From JBLHGU01 sp047615875 (GTDB lineage: Bacteria > Pseudomonadota > Gammaproteobacteria > Arenicellales > CAJQKF01): a stretch of DNA of 22,442 nt. The stretch lies in the NCBI GenBank assembly GCA_047615875.1, contig JBLHGU010000076.1:1-22442 (forward strand). Direction: 5' to 3'. The notes beneath the pieces are model-generated. The model did no database searches. It was not told where the DNA came from and saw only the letters and a list, made by a program, of their open reading frames with translations. This document shows positions 7,117-14,716 of the stretch, in pieces (position 1 is the stretch's first letter; the number at the start of each line of letters is the position of its first letter). A program made the position numbers and the translations under genes.

Positions 7117-7190
7117 TCGGCTCAGATTATCTCTGTCATGAGGTAGCAGGTTTTTATGCATCAGTGCTAAACCTGTACGGGCATTTTTTT
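7105..7190 (+). terminator. Possible attenuator between chaperone gene and small Tat gene
   Basis: ATGCCCGT at 7105-7112 (the last codons of the chaperone gene) can pair with ACGGGCAT at 7177-7184, which runs straight into seven T's (7184-7190). Between them CAGGTTT (7147-7153) pairs with AAACCTG (7169-7175). The long-range stem next to a T-run resembles a terminator that translation of the chaperone 3' end could influence. This is a folding guess by eye. Confidence 0.35.
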
Positions 7191-7229
7191 AGCGATGATG
7201 TATTGAATTACAAACAGGAGATAAAGCCT

Positions 7230-7430
7230 ATGAAAAAGCAGAAACCCGGCAACTCAGACAGACGTGACTTTCTTCGAGGAAGCGTTGTTGCAGGTGCTGG
7301 CGTAACCGTTGCAGCCGCCGTCCCCGGCGTTGCTCTAGCCGAGCCAGTTGAACCTGAAACAAAAGTTGCCAAGAATGAAAACTATCGTCTTACCAGGCAT
7401 ATCAGCGACTATTACAAGTCGACCCTATGA
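7230..7430 (+). CDS. Small Tat-signal protein of formate dehydrogenase region (TIGR02811-like)
   Basis: A 66-residue protein that is little more than a twin-arginine signal plus a short tail. DRRDFLRGSVVAGAGVTVAAAVPGVALA covers residues 10-37, followed by NYRLTRHISDYYKSTL at the C-terminus. This fits the 'formate dehydrogenase region TAT target' family and the small FdhX-type proteins that precede fdhA in related loci. I chose ATG 7230 because AGGAG (7216-7220) sits 9 bases upstream; the longer in-frame form from 7164 would place a hydrophilic extension before the Tat motif. It is 37 bp ahead of fdhA. Possible roles are a small subunit of the enzyme or an export decoy; neither is visible here. 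Confidence 0.85.
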   Translation: MKKQKPGNSDRRDFLRGSVVAGAGVTVAAAVPGVALAEPVEPETKVAKNENYRLTRHISDYYKSTL

Positions 7431-7467
7431 ATCATAAGAAGTCGCGAATTGTCGTGGAGGAGAACTT

Positions 7468-10344
7468 ATGAAGTTACGTAAAAAATCGTCCCAAACGGTT
7501 ACTCTGAAGGCGCCGCAAGGCCAGGGCTCGACCGTTAACCGCCGGGATTTTCTGAAAAACTCAGGGCTTGCCGCCGGTGGCGCTGCCCTGGCAACTGGCA
7601 TTAGTCCGGTTATGATGCGCAAGGCCGAAGCTGCATCAAACAATAAAGGCTCTATTACGGAAGTGCGTACAGTTTGTACGCACTGTTCTGTTGGCTGTGG
7701 CATTATCGCCGAAGTTCAGAATGGTGTCTGGACTGGCCAGGAGCCTGCCTTCGATCACCCGTTCAACCGTGGTGCACATTGCGCCAAGGGTGCAGCGGTT
7801 CGTGAGCATGGTCATGGCGAGCGTCGGCTCAAATACCCCACCAAACTGGTGGATGGTAAATGGCAACGAGTAAGCTGGGATCAGGCCATTAGTGAAATTG
7901 GCGACAACATGAACAAGATCCGTGCCGAGTCTGGACCAGATTCTGTATATTTTCTTGGTTCTGCCAAATTCAATAATGAGCAAGCCTATTTGTTCCGCAA
8001 AATGGCGGGCATGTGGGGCACCAACAACGTTGACCATCAGGCACGAATCTGTCACTCCACAACGGTGGCGGGTGTAGCAAATACCTGGGGCTACGGTGCA
8101 ATGACCAACTCCTACAACGATATCCATAATTCTCAGGCGATATTGTTGATTGGCTCTAACCCCGCTGAAGCACATCCAGTTGCCCTGCAGCATATCTTCA
8201 AGGCAAAGGAAGAGAACAACGCGCCGATTATTGTTATCGACCCACGTTTTACTCGGACTGCGGCCCATGCAGATCACTTCCTGCAAATCAGACCAGGTAC
8301 TGATGTACCTATTATCTGGGGTCTAATGTGGCATATCTTTCAAAATGGCTGGGAAGACAAAGAGTACATTCGTCAACGCGTTTATGGCATGGAAGATGTT
8401 AAGGCCGAAGTCGCTAAATGGAATCCTGATGAAGTAGAACGTGTAACCGGCGTACCCGGTGGACAGGTTCGCGCTGCGGCGAAAGCCATGGCTGATAATC
8501 GTCCGGGCACATTCATCTGGTGCATGGGCGGCACGCAGCATACCATTGGTAACAACAACACGCGCGCATACTGCGCATTTCAGTTATCGCTGGGCAATAT
8601 CGGCGTTTCTGGTGGTGGAGCTAACATTTTCCGCGGCCATGACAATGTACAGGGAGCTACTGATCTGGGCGTTCTGGCTAATACGTTGCCTGGCTACTAC
8701 GGACTGTCCGCTGGCGCCTGGAAGCATTGGTCGAAAGTCTGGGATCTGGAATATGACTGGGTAAAAGGCCAATTTGATAACGGCGCTTATGAGAAGAAGG
8801 GCGATAAAGACCTTCATGTCATGAACACTAAAGGCATCCCGGTATCACGCTGGATTGATGGCGTGCTCGAAGACAAAGTCAACATTGCGCAGAATGACAA
8901 TGTTCGTGCAATGTTCCTGTGGGGCCATGCGCCTAACAGTCAGACCCGTGGCAAAGAAATGAAAAAAGCTATGGAGAAACTGGACATGATGGTGGTGGTG
9001 GATCCCTATCCAACCGCTTCTGCCATGATGCAGGATCGCATGAATGGCGTTTATCTGTTACCAGCCTCTACGCAGTTTGAAACCTACGGTTCTGTAACGG
9101 CTTCAAACCGTTCTATTCAGTGGCGTGACAAAGTTATCGACCCAATGTTTGAGTCCCTGCCCGACCACACCATCATGTATAAATTGATGACTAAAGTCGG
9201 CTTAGCAGATCAGATGTTCAAGAATATCGCAGTAGAAAGTGACGAACCGAAGATTGAAGACATCACCGCTGAGATAAATGCCGGCATGTGGACCATTGGC
9301 TATACCGGCCAGACTCCGGAACGCATGCGCAAGCATCAGAAGCATTGGGGCACATTTGATTTCACCAGCCTGAAAGCCGAAGGTGGGCCTTGTGATGGAG
9401 ATTTCTACGGTATGCCTTGGCCCTGTTGGGGTACCGGTGAGATGAATCATCCTGGCACGCCTAATCTGTATGATCCAAGCACTCCGATTGCCGACGGCGG
9501 CCTGACTTTCCGCGCCCGATTTGGTGTAGAACGTGATGGTGAGAGTTTACTCGCAGATGGCTCCTACTCCGCCGGTTCAGAACTAACCGATGGTTATCCT
9601 GAGTTTAGCGAGAAGGTTCTCAAGCAGCTTGGCTGGTGGGATGACCTGACCGCTGAGGAACAGACTGCTGCGGCAGGTAAGAACTGGAAGACCGACTTGT
9701 CTGGCGGTATACAACGTGTTGCTATTAAACATGGTTGTGCACCGTTCGGTAATGCCAAAGCCCGTGTTGTAGTCTGGACTTTTCCAGATCCTGTGCCGAT
9801 TCATCGTGAGCCGCTTTACACCAACCGACGCGATCTGGTGGATTTGTATCCCACCTATGAAGACCGCAAGTCGTTCTGGCGTCTGCCAACTCGCTATGGT
9901 TCTATTCAGGCCAAAGACTATTCCAAAGACTACCCGCTTATCCTGACCTCAGGACGACTGGTTGAGTACGAGGGTGGTGGCGACGAATCTCGATCCAATA
10001 AATGGCTGGCTGAACTACAACAAGATATGTTTGTTGAAATTCATCCACGCGATGCCAACGATGCTGGCATTCGCGACGGCGATATGGTCTGGGTTGAAGG
10101 CCCTGAAGGTTCCAAGGCTAAAGTGAAGGCCCAGGTAACCCGACGGGTGAAATCTGGTGTGGCATTTATGCCTTTCCACTTTGCCGGTCACTTTGAAGGC
10201 GAAGACCGTCGTAGCAAGTACCCCGCTGGTTCTGACCCCTATGTTCTGGGCGAAGCTGCCAATACGGTTATGACCTATGGTTATGACTCTGTCACCCAAA
10301 TGCAGGAGACTAAGGCGTCTCTCTGCAAGATAATGAAAGCCTAA
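7468..10344 (+). CDS. fdhA: Formate dehydrogenase catalytic subunit, Cys-type, periplasmic
   Basis: The 958-residue catalytic subunit oxidises formate to CO2. NRRDFLKNSGLAAGGAALATG (24-44) is a Tat signal, so the folded holoenzyme acts in the periplasm. The N-terminal [4Fe-4S] cluster is bound by Cys70, Cys73, Cys77 and Cys105 (CTHCSVGC ... CAKG). The Mo/W ligand lies in ARICHSTTVAG: Cys195 stands where selenocysteine occurs in E. coli FdnG/FdhF, and it is followed by the catalytic His196. Other molybdopterin-binding landmarks are GSNPAEAHPV, IVIDPRFTRTA, HDNVQGATDLG and, near the C-terminus, LILTSGRLVEYEGGGDESRSNKWLAEL with VEIHPRDANDAGIRDGDMVWV. There is no in-frame TGA. GGAGGAG lies 5 bases before the ATG. 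Length and order (small Tat protein, fdhA, fdhB, fdhC) match membrane-anchored respiratory enzymes. Confidence 0.97.
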   Translation: MKLRKKSSQTVTLKAPQGQGSTVNRRDFLKNSGLAAGGAALATGISPVMMRKAEAASNNKGSITEVRTVCTHCSVGCGIIAEVQNGVWTGQEPAFDHPFNRGAHCAKGAAVREHGHGERRLKYPTKLVDGKWQRVSWDQAISEIGDNMNKIRAESGPDSVYFLGSAKFNNEQAYLFRKMAGMWGTNNVDHQARICHSTTVAGVANTWGYGAMTNSYNDIHNSQAILLIGSNPAEAHPVALQHIFKAKEENNAPIIVIDPRFTRTAAHADHFLQIRPGTDVPIIWGLMWHIFQNGWEDKEYIRQRVYGMEDVKAEVAKWNPDEVERVTGVPGGQVRAAAKAMADNRPGTFIWCMGGTQHTIGNNNTRAYCAFQLSLGNIGVSGGGANIFRGHDNVQGATDLGVLANTLPGYYGLSAGAWKHWSKVWDLEYDWVKGQFDNGAYEKKGDKDLHVMNTKGIPVSRWIDGVLEDKVNIAQNDNVRAMFLWGHAPNSQTRGKEMKKAMEKLDMMVVVDPYPTASAMMQDRMNGVYLLPASTQFETYGSVTASNRSIQWRDKVIDPMFESLPDHTIMYKLMTKVGLADQMFKNIAVESDEPKIEDITAEINAGMWTIGYTGQTPERMRKHQKHWGTFDFTSLKAEGGPCDGDFYGMPWPCWGTGEMNHPGTPNLYDPSTPIADGGLTFRARFGVERDGESLLADGSYSAGSELTDGYPEFSEKVLKQLGWWDDLTAEEQTAAAGKNWKTDLSGGIQRVAIKHGCAPFGNAKARVVVWTFPDPVPIHREPLYTNRRDLVDLYPTYEDRKSFWRLPTRYGSIQAKDYSKDYPLILTSGRLVEYEGGGDESRSNKWLAELQQDMFVEIHPRDANDAGIRDGDMVWVEGPEGSKAKVKAQVTRRVKSGVAFMPFHFAGHFEGEDRRSKYPAGSDPYVLGEAANTVMTYGYDSVTQMQETKASLCKIMKA

Positions 10345-10364
10345 GGCGCGAGGAGAAATTAACA

Positions 10365-10994
10365 ATGGCTAGTATGAAATTCTATTGCGATGCCGAGCGC
10401 TGCATTGAATGTAATGCCTGTGTAACAGCTTGCAAGAACGAGAACGAAGTTCCCTGGGGCGTTAATCGCCGTAGGGTGGTAACCATTAAAGATGGTGAAC
10501 CAGGTGAACGTTCCTTGTCAGTTGCCTGCATGCATTGCTCTGATGCACCCTGCGCGGCAGTATGTCCGGTAGACTGTTTTTACACCACAGATGATGGCAT
10601 CGTCTTGCACGATAAAGATATCTGTATTGGTTGTGGTTACTGTTTTTATGCGTGCCCATTTGGCGCACCACAGTTTCCGGAATCAGGTGCCTTTTCAACC
10701 CGTGGCAAAATGGACAAGTGCACATTCTGTGCAGGCGGACCTGCGGAAACTGGTAGTGCCGATGAATTTCGGACCTACGGTGCAAATCGCCTTGCCGAAG
10801 GCAAACTACCCCTTTGCGCAGAAATGTGTTCCACCAAAGCACTATTGGCGGGTGATGCCAATATGGTCTCGGACGTTTACCGTAAACGTGTGGTAAATCG
10901 AGGTCGAAGTGTGCTGGATTGGGGGGTTCAATATCAGAACTCTGATTTGCGAGCCGCGTCTGGATTATCCGGCAAAGCCAGCAGTACTGACTGA
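10365..10994 (+). CDS. fdhB: Formate dehydrogenase iron-sulfur subunit
   Basis: A 209-residue electron-transfer subunit with 16 cysteines arranged for four [4Fe-4S] clusters. The groups are Cys13/16/19/23 (CIECNACVTACKNEN), Cys55/58/63/67 (CMHCSDAPCAAVCP), Cys87/90/93/97 (CIGCGYCFYACP), and the split group Cys119/122 with Cys151/155. It carries electrons from FdhA to the cytochrome b subunit. It has no signal of its own and probably rides out with FdhA through the Tat system. Unlike E. coli FdnH it lacks a C-terminal membrane helix, so anchoring depends on FdhC. AGGAG is 9 bases upstream of the ATG, and the gene starts 20 bp after the fdhA stop. A strong hairpin terminator follows. Confidence 0.96.
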   Translation: MASMKFYCDAERCIECNACVTACKNENEVPWGVNRRRVVTIKDGEPGERSLSVACMHCSDAPCAAVCPVDCFYTTDDGIVLHDKDICIGCGYCFYACPFGAPQFPESGAFSTRGKMDKCTFCAGGPAETGSADEFRTYGANRLAEGKLPLCAEMCSTKALLAGDANMVSDVYRKRVVNRGRSVLDWGVQYQNSDLRAASGLSGKASSTD

Positions 10995-11018
10995 TACCCA
11001 CCAAGTCAACTAAACCAA

Positions 11019-11050
11019 CGGCGGCGTCCGTCCTGGATGCCGCCGCTTTT
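11019..11050 (+). terminator. Rho-independent terminator between fdhB and fdhC
   Basis: CGGCGGCGTCC (11019-11029) pairs with GGATGCCGCCG (11035-11045) in an 11-bp GC-rich stem with one G-U pair and a 5-base loop, followed by C and four T's. It sits inside the fdhABC set, so it probably lowers rather than abolishes fdhC transcription. Confidence 0.7.
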
Positions 11051-11075
11051 ACAACAATAAACCGGGTATAAGCCT

Positions 11076-12230
11076 GTGATCAGTAAAATCAATCAAACTG
11101 TTTTTACCCGCTGGATATTGGCACTTTTATTTGGCATAACTTTGCTGGCTGTAACTAGCTCAGGTTTTGCTCAGTCTTCTGTACGCCCGCCTGAATCGGC
11201 AGCGGTGATACCGATCCCTAATCCGGCAGCAGATTTGTGGCGTAACGTCCGCAGCCGTGAAGATATAGATCAACAAGATCCAGGTATTCGTGCGGTAGCG
11301 CCCAACGCACTAATTAAGAACCTGTGGTTACAAGTTCAGTCTGGTGAACAGGAAATTGCCGGCACCAGCCAAGTAAAGGGTGTCGACTCTGGCGTATTAA
11401 TTAACACTCGAGGCGAGCAATGGCGTAATTTTCGCATGAATCAATTACTGCCGAATGCTGGATATCTGTTAAGCATAATGATTTTGCTAATAGCGGTATT
11501 CTTTGGAGTCCGTGGCACCATGAAAATTTCCGAGGGTAGATCGGGTCTCAAAATTCTACGCTTTTCTCTATCTCAACGAGCGGTGCATTGGACCGTTGCT
11601 ATCACCTTCCTTATTCTTGGCTTTACTGGTCTCATTCTATTGTTCGGAAGAGCCGCCCTTATTCCCATATTAGGTGCCAAAATATTTGGCGTAGTAGCAT
11701 TTGTTGCCAAACGCCTGCATGACTTCATTGGTCCGCTATTTGGTGCCGCTTTAATACTGCAATTTTTCATGTTCATTCGCGGCAACCTGCCCCACATGAG
11801 AGATCTTACCTGGATACTCAAAGGCGGAGGTTTATTTGGCGGCCACGCCAGTGCACACAGATATAACGCAGGTGAAAAAGGCTGGTTCTGGATTGCCATG
11901 CTTGGTGGGTTGGTTGTTGTAGTTACTGGTCTTATTCTGGATTTTCCGATGTTCGGTCAGGATCGTCTGACTATGGAGCTCACCCATGTTATTCACTCAA
12001 TTGGTGCCATACTGATTTTGTCTGCATCATTTGGACATATTTACATGGGCACCATTGGTACAGAGGGTACTTTTGAGGTCATGAAAACAGGCTACTGCGA
12101 CGCTAACTGGGCTAAAGAACATCATGATTTGTGGTACGAAGAAATGCAAAGCCAAGGCGAAATTGACACTATGATAGACAATGACCAAGTTAGTTCTGTC
12201 AGCCCTGTCAATTCCACCAATCAAACTTAA
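11076..12230 (+). CDS. fdhC: Formate dehydrogenase cytochrome b subunit
   Basis: The 384-residue membrane subunit anchors the enzyme and passes electrons to quinone through b-type haem. An N-terminal hydrophobic segment ending in SSGFAQ (about 12-33) looks like a cleavable signal, and about 95 exposed residues follow. Further helices are at about 128-148, 170-190, 214-235, 270-290 and 303-325. Conserved His residues at 171 (RAVHW), 215 (RLHDF), 304/307 (THVIHS) and 321 (FGHIYMGT) include the likely haem ligands. GHIYMGTIGTEGTFEVMKTGY is typical of the FdhC family. The start is GTG with a weak ribosome binding site, and it lies 25 bases after an intrinsic terminator, so expression may be lower than that of fdhAB. 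Confidence 0.93.
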   Translation: MISKINQTVFTRWILALLFGITLLAVTSSGFAQSSVRPPESAAVIPIPNPAADLWRNVRSREDIDQQDPGIRAVAPNALIKNLWLQVQSGEQEIAGTSQVKGVDSGVLINTRGEQWRNFRMNQLLPNAGYLLSIMILLIAVFFGVRGTMKISEGRSGLKILRFSLSQRAVHWTVAITFLILGFTGLILLFGRAALIPILGAKIFGVVAFVAKRLHDFIGPLFGAALILQFFMFIRGNLPHMRDLTWILKGGGLFGGHASAHRYNAGEKGWFWIAMLGGLVVVVTGLILDFPMFGQDRLTMELTHVIHSIGAILILSASFGHIYMGTIGTEGTFEVMKTGYCDANWAKEHHDLWYEEMQSQGEIDTMIDNDQVSSVSPVNSTNQT

Positions 12231-12232
12231 AA

Positions 12233-12268
12233 CACTGTCTGTCGTCGCCTAAGCGGCGACAGACAGTG
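12233..12268 (+). terminator. Long hairpin after fdhC
   Basis: A 16-bp stem (12233-12248 with 12253-12268, one G-U pair) closed by a 4-base loop CTAA begins two bases after the fdhC stop. No T-run follows on the plus strand; on the minus strand the hairpin is followed by TTTT. It may stabilise the fdhABC message 3' end or terminate transcription partially before fdhD. Confidence 0.6.
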
Positions 12269-12496
12269 CTAGAATCAAACGCTACCGTTAATTAAAGTTT
12301 ATCACCCGTCGACGTAATCATAGACACTCTGCAAAACCCAACTCCGGAATCTGAAAACAACGCCATCGTTGACCACACGCACGATGGTAAACAACAATAT
12401 TGCCCAGAACTTACCGATGCCGGATTAAACCCTGCCCGACAAACTGAGGTCTGGGATCAGTTCGGCAATATCAGCATTACGGATGCGGCGGTCGAA

Positions 12497-13222
12497 GTGC
12501 CATTGACTATCCGTATCGGCGAAGAAGAAATTGTCACATTGATGACGCTAGGCACACGCCCGGAGCTACTGGTGCTTGGCTATCTTCGAAACCAACGTTT
12601 AATTGACCAACTGGAAGATGTCTCCTCCATTTCGATAGATTGGGATCATGAAGTTGCCAACGTCACCCTTGCCGGCAACGCCAGATTAAGCGACATTCAA
12701 AAAGATACCCGACATAAAATTGTAACTACAGGCTGTGGACAGGGCACTATTTACAGCTGCAGTCTCGATAAGTTATATGACAATCGGTTGCCAGAAACCA
12801 GAGTTCTGCAGAGTGAGATTTATTCCGCTCTTAAGCAGGCCGGCCAAACTAATTCTATTTACCGAAAGACCGGCTCCGTGCATGGTTGCGCCCTGTTTAT
12901 CGATGGACAGCTAACCGCCAATGCTGAAGATGTCGGACGCCACAATGCGATGGATAGTATTTCTGGTGAGATGTGGATGCAGTCGCTCAAGGGCGAGCGA
13001 TTTCTTTTTTACACCACCGGACGATTAACTTCTGAAATCGTTATGAAGTCTGCCTTAATGGGGATACCTGTGCTGGTATCCAGAAACGGCGTTACTCATA
13101 TGGCCATAGAGTTGGCAGAAGATCTCGGTGTTATGTTAGTCGCCCGCGCAAAGAGCCGTCATTTTCAGGTATTCAGTTGTCAGAAACAATTGGTATACGA
13201 TGCGATCCCAAACCAAAATTAG
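12497..13222 (+). CDS. fdhD: Formate dehydrogenase accessory sulfurtransferase (start uncertain, coding extends upstream)
   Basis: FdhD moves sulfur from IscS to the molybdenum cofactor so that formate dehydrogenase becomes active. The family signatures are present: VTLMTLGTRPELLVLGYLRNQ (13-33), TTGCGQG (77-83), the H-x-C region SVHGCALFIDG and EDVGRHNAMD (144-153), then TTGRLTSEIVMKSALMGIPVLVS. GTG 12497 is the only standard start, but it would begin inside a conserved strand. The same frame is open back to 12296 and encodes family-like sequence just before it (DQFGNISITDAAVEVPLTI). A start at ATA 12320, ATC 12317 or CTG 12329 would give about 300 residues, nearer the usual length. The loop has Cys80 but not the second Cys of the E. 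coli CxxC motif. It follows fdhC after a long hairpin. Confidence 0.88.
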   Translation: MPLTIRIGEEEIVTLMTLGTRPELLVLGYLRNQRLIDQLEDVSSISIDWDHEVANVTLAGNARLSDIQKDTRHKIVTTGCGQGTIYSCSLDKLYDNRLPETRVLQSEIYSALKQAGQTNSIYRKTGSVHGCALFIDGQLTANAEDVGRHNAMDSISGEMWMQSLKGERFLFYTTGRLTSEIVMKSALMGIPVLVSRNGVTHMAIELAEDLGVMLVARAKSRHFQVFSCQKQLVYDAIPNQN

Positions 13223-13234
13223 GGGTAATCCAGA

Positions 13235-13444
13235 ATGAACGAAGAAGAACTTAATATGCAAATCCGACGATTTCTAAAAAAGGTCGGAATTCAATCGCAA
13301 CGAGAAATTGAGCAAGCTATATTAAACGCCGTGGAAAATGGTAGCGCTAAAACTGGTGACAGCTTTCCAGCCACAATGACATTAAACATTGCTGGCTTGG
13401 ATCTCAAATTAGAAATATCAGGCGAAATTGCTATAGGTGAGTAA
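13235..13444 (+). CDS. DUF6494 family small protein
   Basis: A 69-residue protein beginning 12 bp after fdhD, with GGGG about 9 bases before the ATG. The N-terminal MNEEELNMQIRRFLKKVGI is followed by SQREIEQAI and a C-terminal strand pair FPATMTLNIAGLDLKLEISG. This is the pattern I know for the DUF6494 family, small proteins often placed near fdhD or Fe-S genes. It has no signal, helix hairpin or cysteine. Position at the end of the fdh operon suggests a minor role in enzyme biogenesis; the function is unknown. Confidence 0.75.
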   Translation: MNEEELNMQIRRFLKKVGIQSQREIEQAILNAVENGSAKTGDSFPATMTLNIAGLDLKLEISGEIAIGE

Positions 13445-13463
13445 GCTTTAATGCAGCAGAAAT

Positions 13464-14708
13464 CTATTCCTGCTTAGCCATTATTTTCGCCCGGTGGCAA
13501 CAAAATGCATAGTACGCCAGGCAAGAGGTACAGACGATATAGCCAGCTGCAACTAATGCAATGTGATTCATGGAAGTACCTAAATCTATTTGCCAGCCAA
13601 TCACGATAGGTGATACTCCCGTTGAGAAGGCCATTATCGATGTGCCGAGTGATTTGACCGAGGCCAAATTTCGACTACCGTACATTTCCGCCCAAAATGG
13701 CGTTATCACGGTTGAATAGAAGCCAACAGTGATACCCGTTAGCACTAGAAAAACGGCTCCTCCAAAAAGAGAATCGGAAACCGCCAGTACAATCAGCCCC
13801 AGTCCCATAGGCAGACCAACCACAGGAACCATACGGATTGCGCCAAATCGATCTACCAGAAACCCTGTAATAACTTTAGTAGCAACAGACACCACCGCAT
13901 ATAGCGAAAACAGCATCGCCCAATCTGCCAGTTGCCACTGTTTGAATTCGACTAGATGTACCTGATGAAAAATGAATCCGGTAAACATTAGTGGTTGAGA
14001 CATTAGCCCGGGCAAAAACAGGTAAAACAGTTTGTCTCGCATTACTTCAGCACGAGTCCATTGACGCTGACGATTAGGCCCGGCTGTATTCGCCGAATTA
14101 TTCGATAACGAAATCAGGTAACTCTTGTGACGAGCCTGATGATTCCGTAACAAAAATACTGTAACCGGCACCATAACAATAAAAACCGTAATGGCCATTA
14201 TCTGCCAACTTGCACGCCAACCAACCACAAGCAACAGAGCAACCAGCAACGCCGGCAAAACTGCCTCGGCAACCGCGTAACCCATGCTGGCTATCGCTGC
14301 AGACTTACCCGGTTGATTACTAATGTAACGCACCACCGACGTAGATCCGATAACAGTCATAAGTGCCTGTCCAAACTGTCTCAGCAAGAACAAGCTAACC
14401 AGCAACATCACCAAATTGGTGGACACTGACAACAGAAGACATCCCGCGACCAGCCCAACTAAAACCATAATTGATACGTTTCTTAAACTCAGTCGGTCAA
14501 CTAGTGTGCCACTCCAAACGATGACAAAAGCACTGCTAAGAGTTGCTATTGAATAGATGCCAGCAAACTCACCATCGCTTAAATTAAGAGCCTGGCGAAT
14601 CTCCCCGCTAAAAAGAGAAATTAAGAAGGTCTGTCCTGGTGATGACCAAAACGAAAGCAGGAAGCCAAATAACAGTAAACGCCATTCAGTTTTTAGAAGC
14701 GCAAGCAT
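13464..14708 (-). CDS. Major facilitator superfamily transporter
   Basis: A 414-residue membrane protein with about 12 hydrophobic segments and a hydrophilic central loop (about 190-225, RNHQARHKSYLISLSNNSAN ...). The MFS loop 2-3 motif appears as SGTLVDRLSLRNVS in the N-terminal half, and its counterpart GFLVDRFGAIRMVPV in the C-terminal half. The substrate cannot be read from the sequence. It lies only 8 bp downstream of the EamA-type transporter on the same strand, so the two form an operon, and it ends 19 bp from the end of the convergent DUF6494 gene. Being next to the fdh locus makes an organic-acid substrate conceivable, but this is weak. Confidence 0.9.
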   Translation of the reverse strand: MLALLKTEWRLLLFGFLLSFWSSPGQTFLISLFSGEIRQALNLSDGEFAGIYSIATLSSAFVIVWSGTLVDRLSLRNVSIMVLVGLVAGCLLLSVSTNLVMLLVSLFLLRQFGQALMTVIGSTSVVRYISNQPGKSAAIASMGYAVAEAVLPALLVALLLVVGWRASWQIMAITVFIVMVPVTVFLLRNHQARHKSYLISLSNNSANTAGPNRQRQWTRAEVMRDKLFYLFLPGLMSQPLMFTGFIFHQVHLVEFKQWQLADWAMLFSLYAVVSVATKVITGFLVDRFGAIRMVPVVGLPMGLGLIVLAVSDSLFGGAVFLVLTGITVGFYSTVITPFWAEMYGSRNLASVKSLGTSIMAFSTGVSPIVIGWQIDLGTSMNHIALVAAGYIVCTSCLAYYAFCCHRAKIMAKQE

Positions 14709-14716
14709 TTAAGGGA

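Noticed and set aside
7164..7229. Longer start for the small Tat protein
   Set aside because: The in-frame extension precedes the strong AGGAG at 7216-7220 and would bury the Tat motif behind extra residues.
7636..8286. 216-codon minus-strand frame over fdhA
   Set aside because: It overlaps the cofactor-binding region of fdhA; its translation shows no family pattern and there is no room for its own signals.
7468..10344. Possible selenocysteine in FdhA
   Set aside because: The active-site position is a Cys codon (ICHSTTVAG) and the frame has no internal TGA, so no Sec insertion is needed.
10486..11004. Long minus-strand open frame over fdhB
   Set aside because: It lies wholly within fdhB on the opposite strand, has no recognisable domain, and is a shadow of a well-supported gene.
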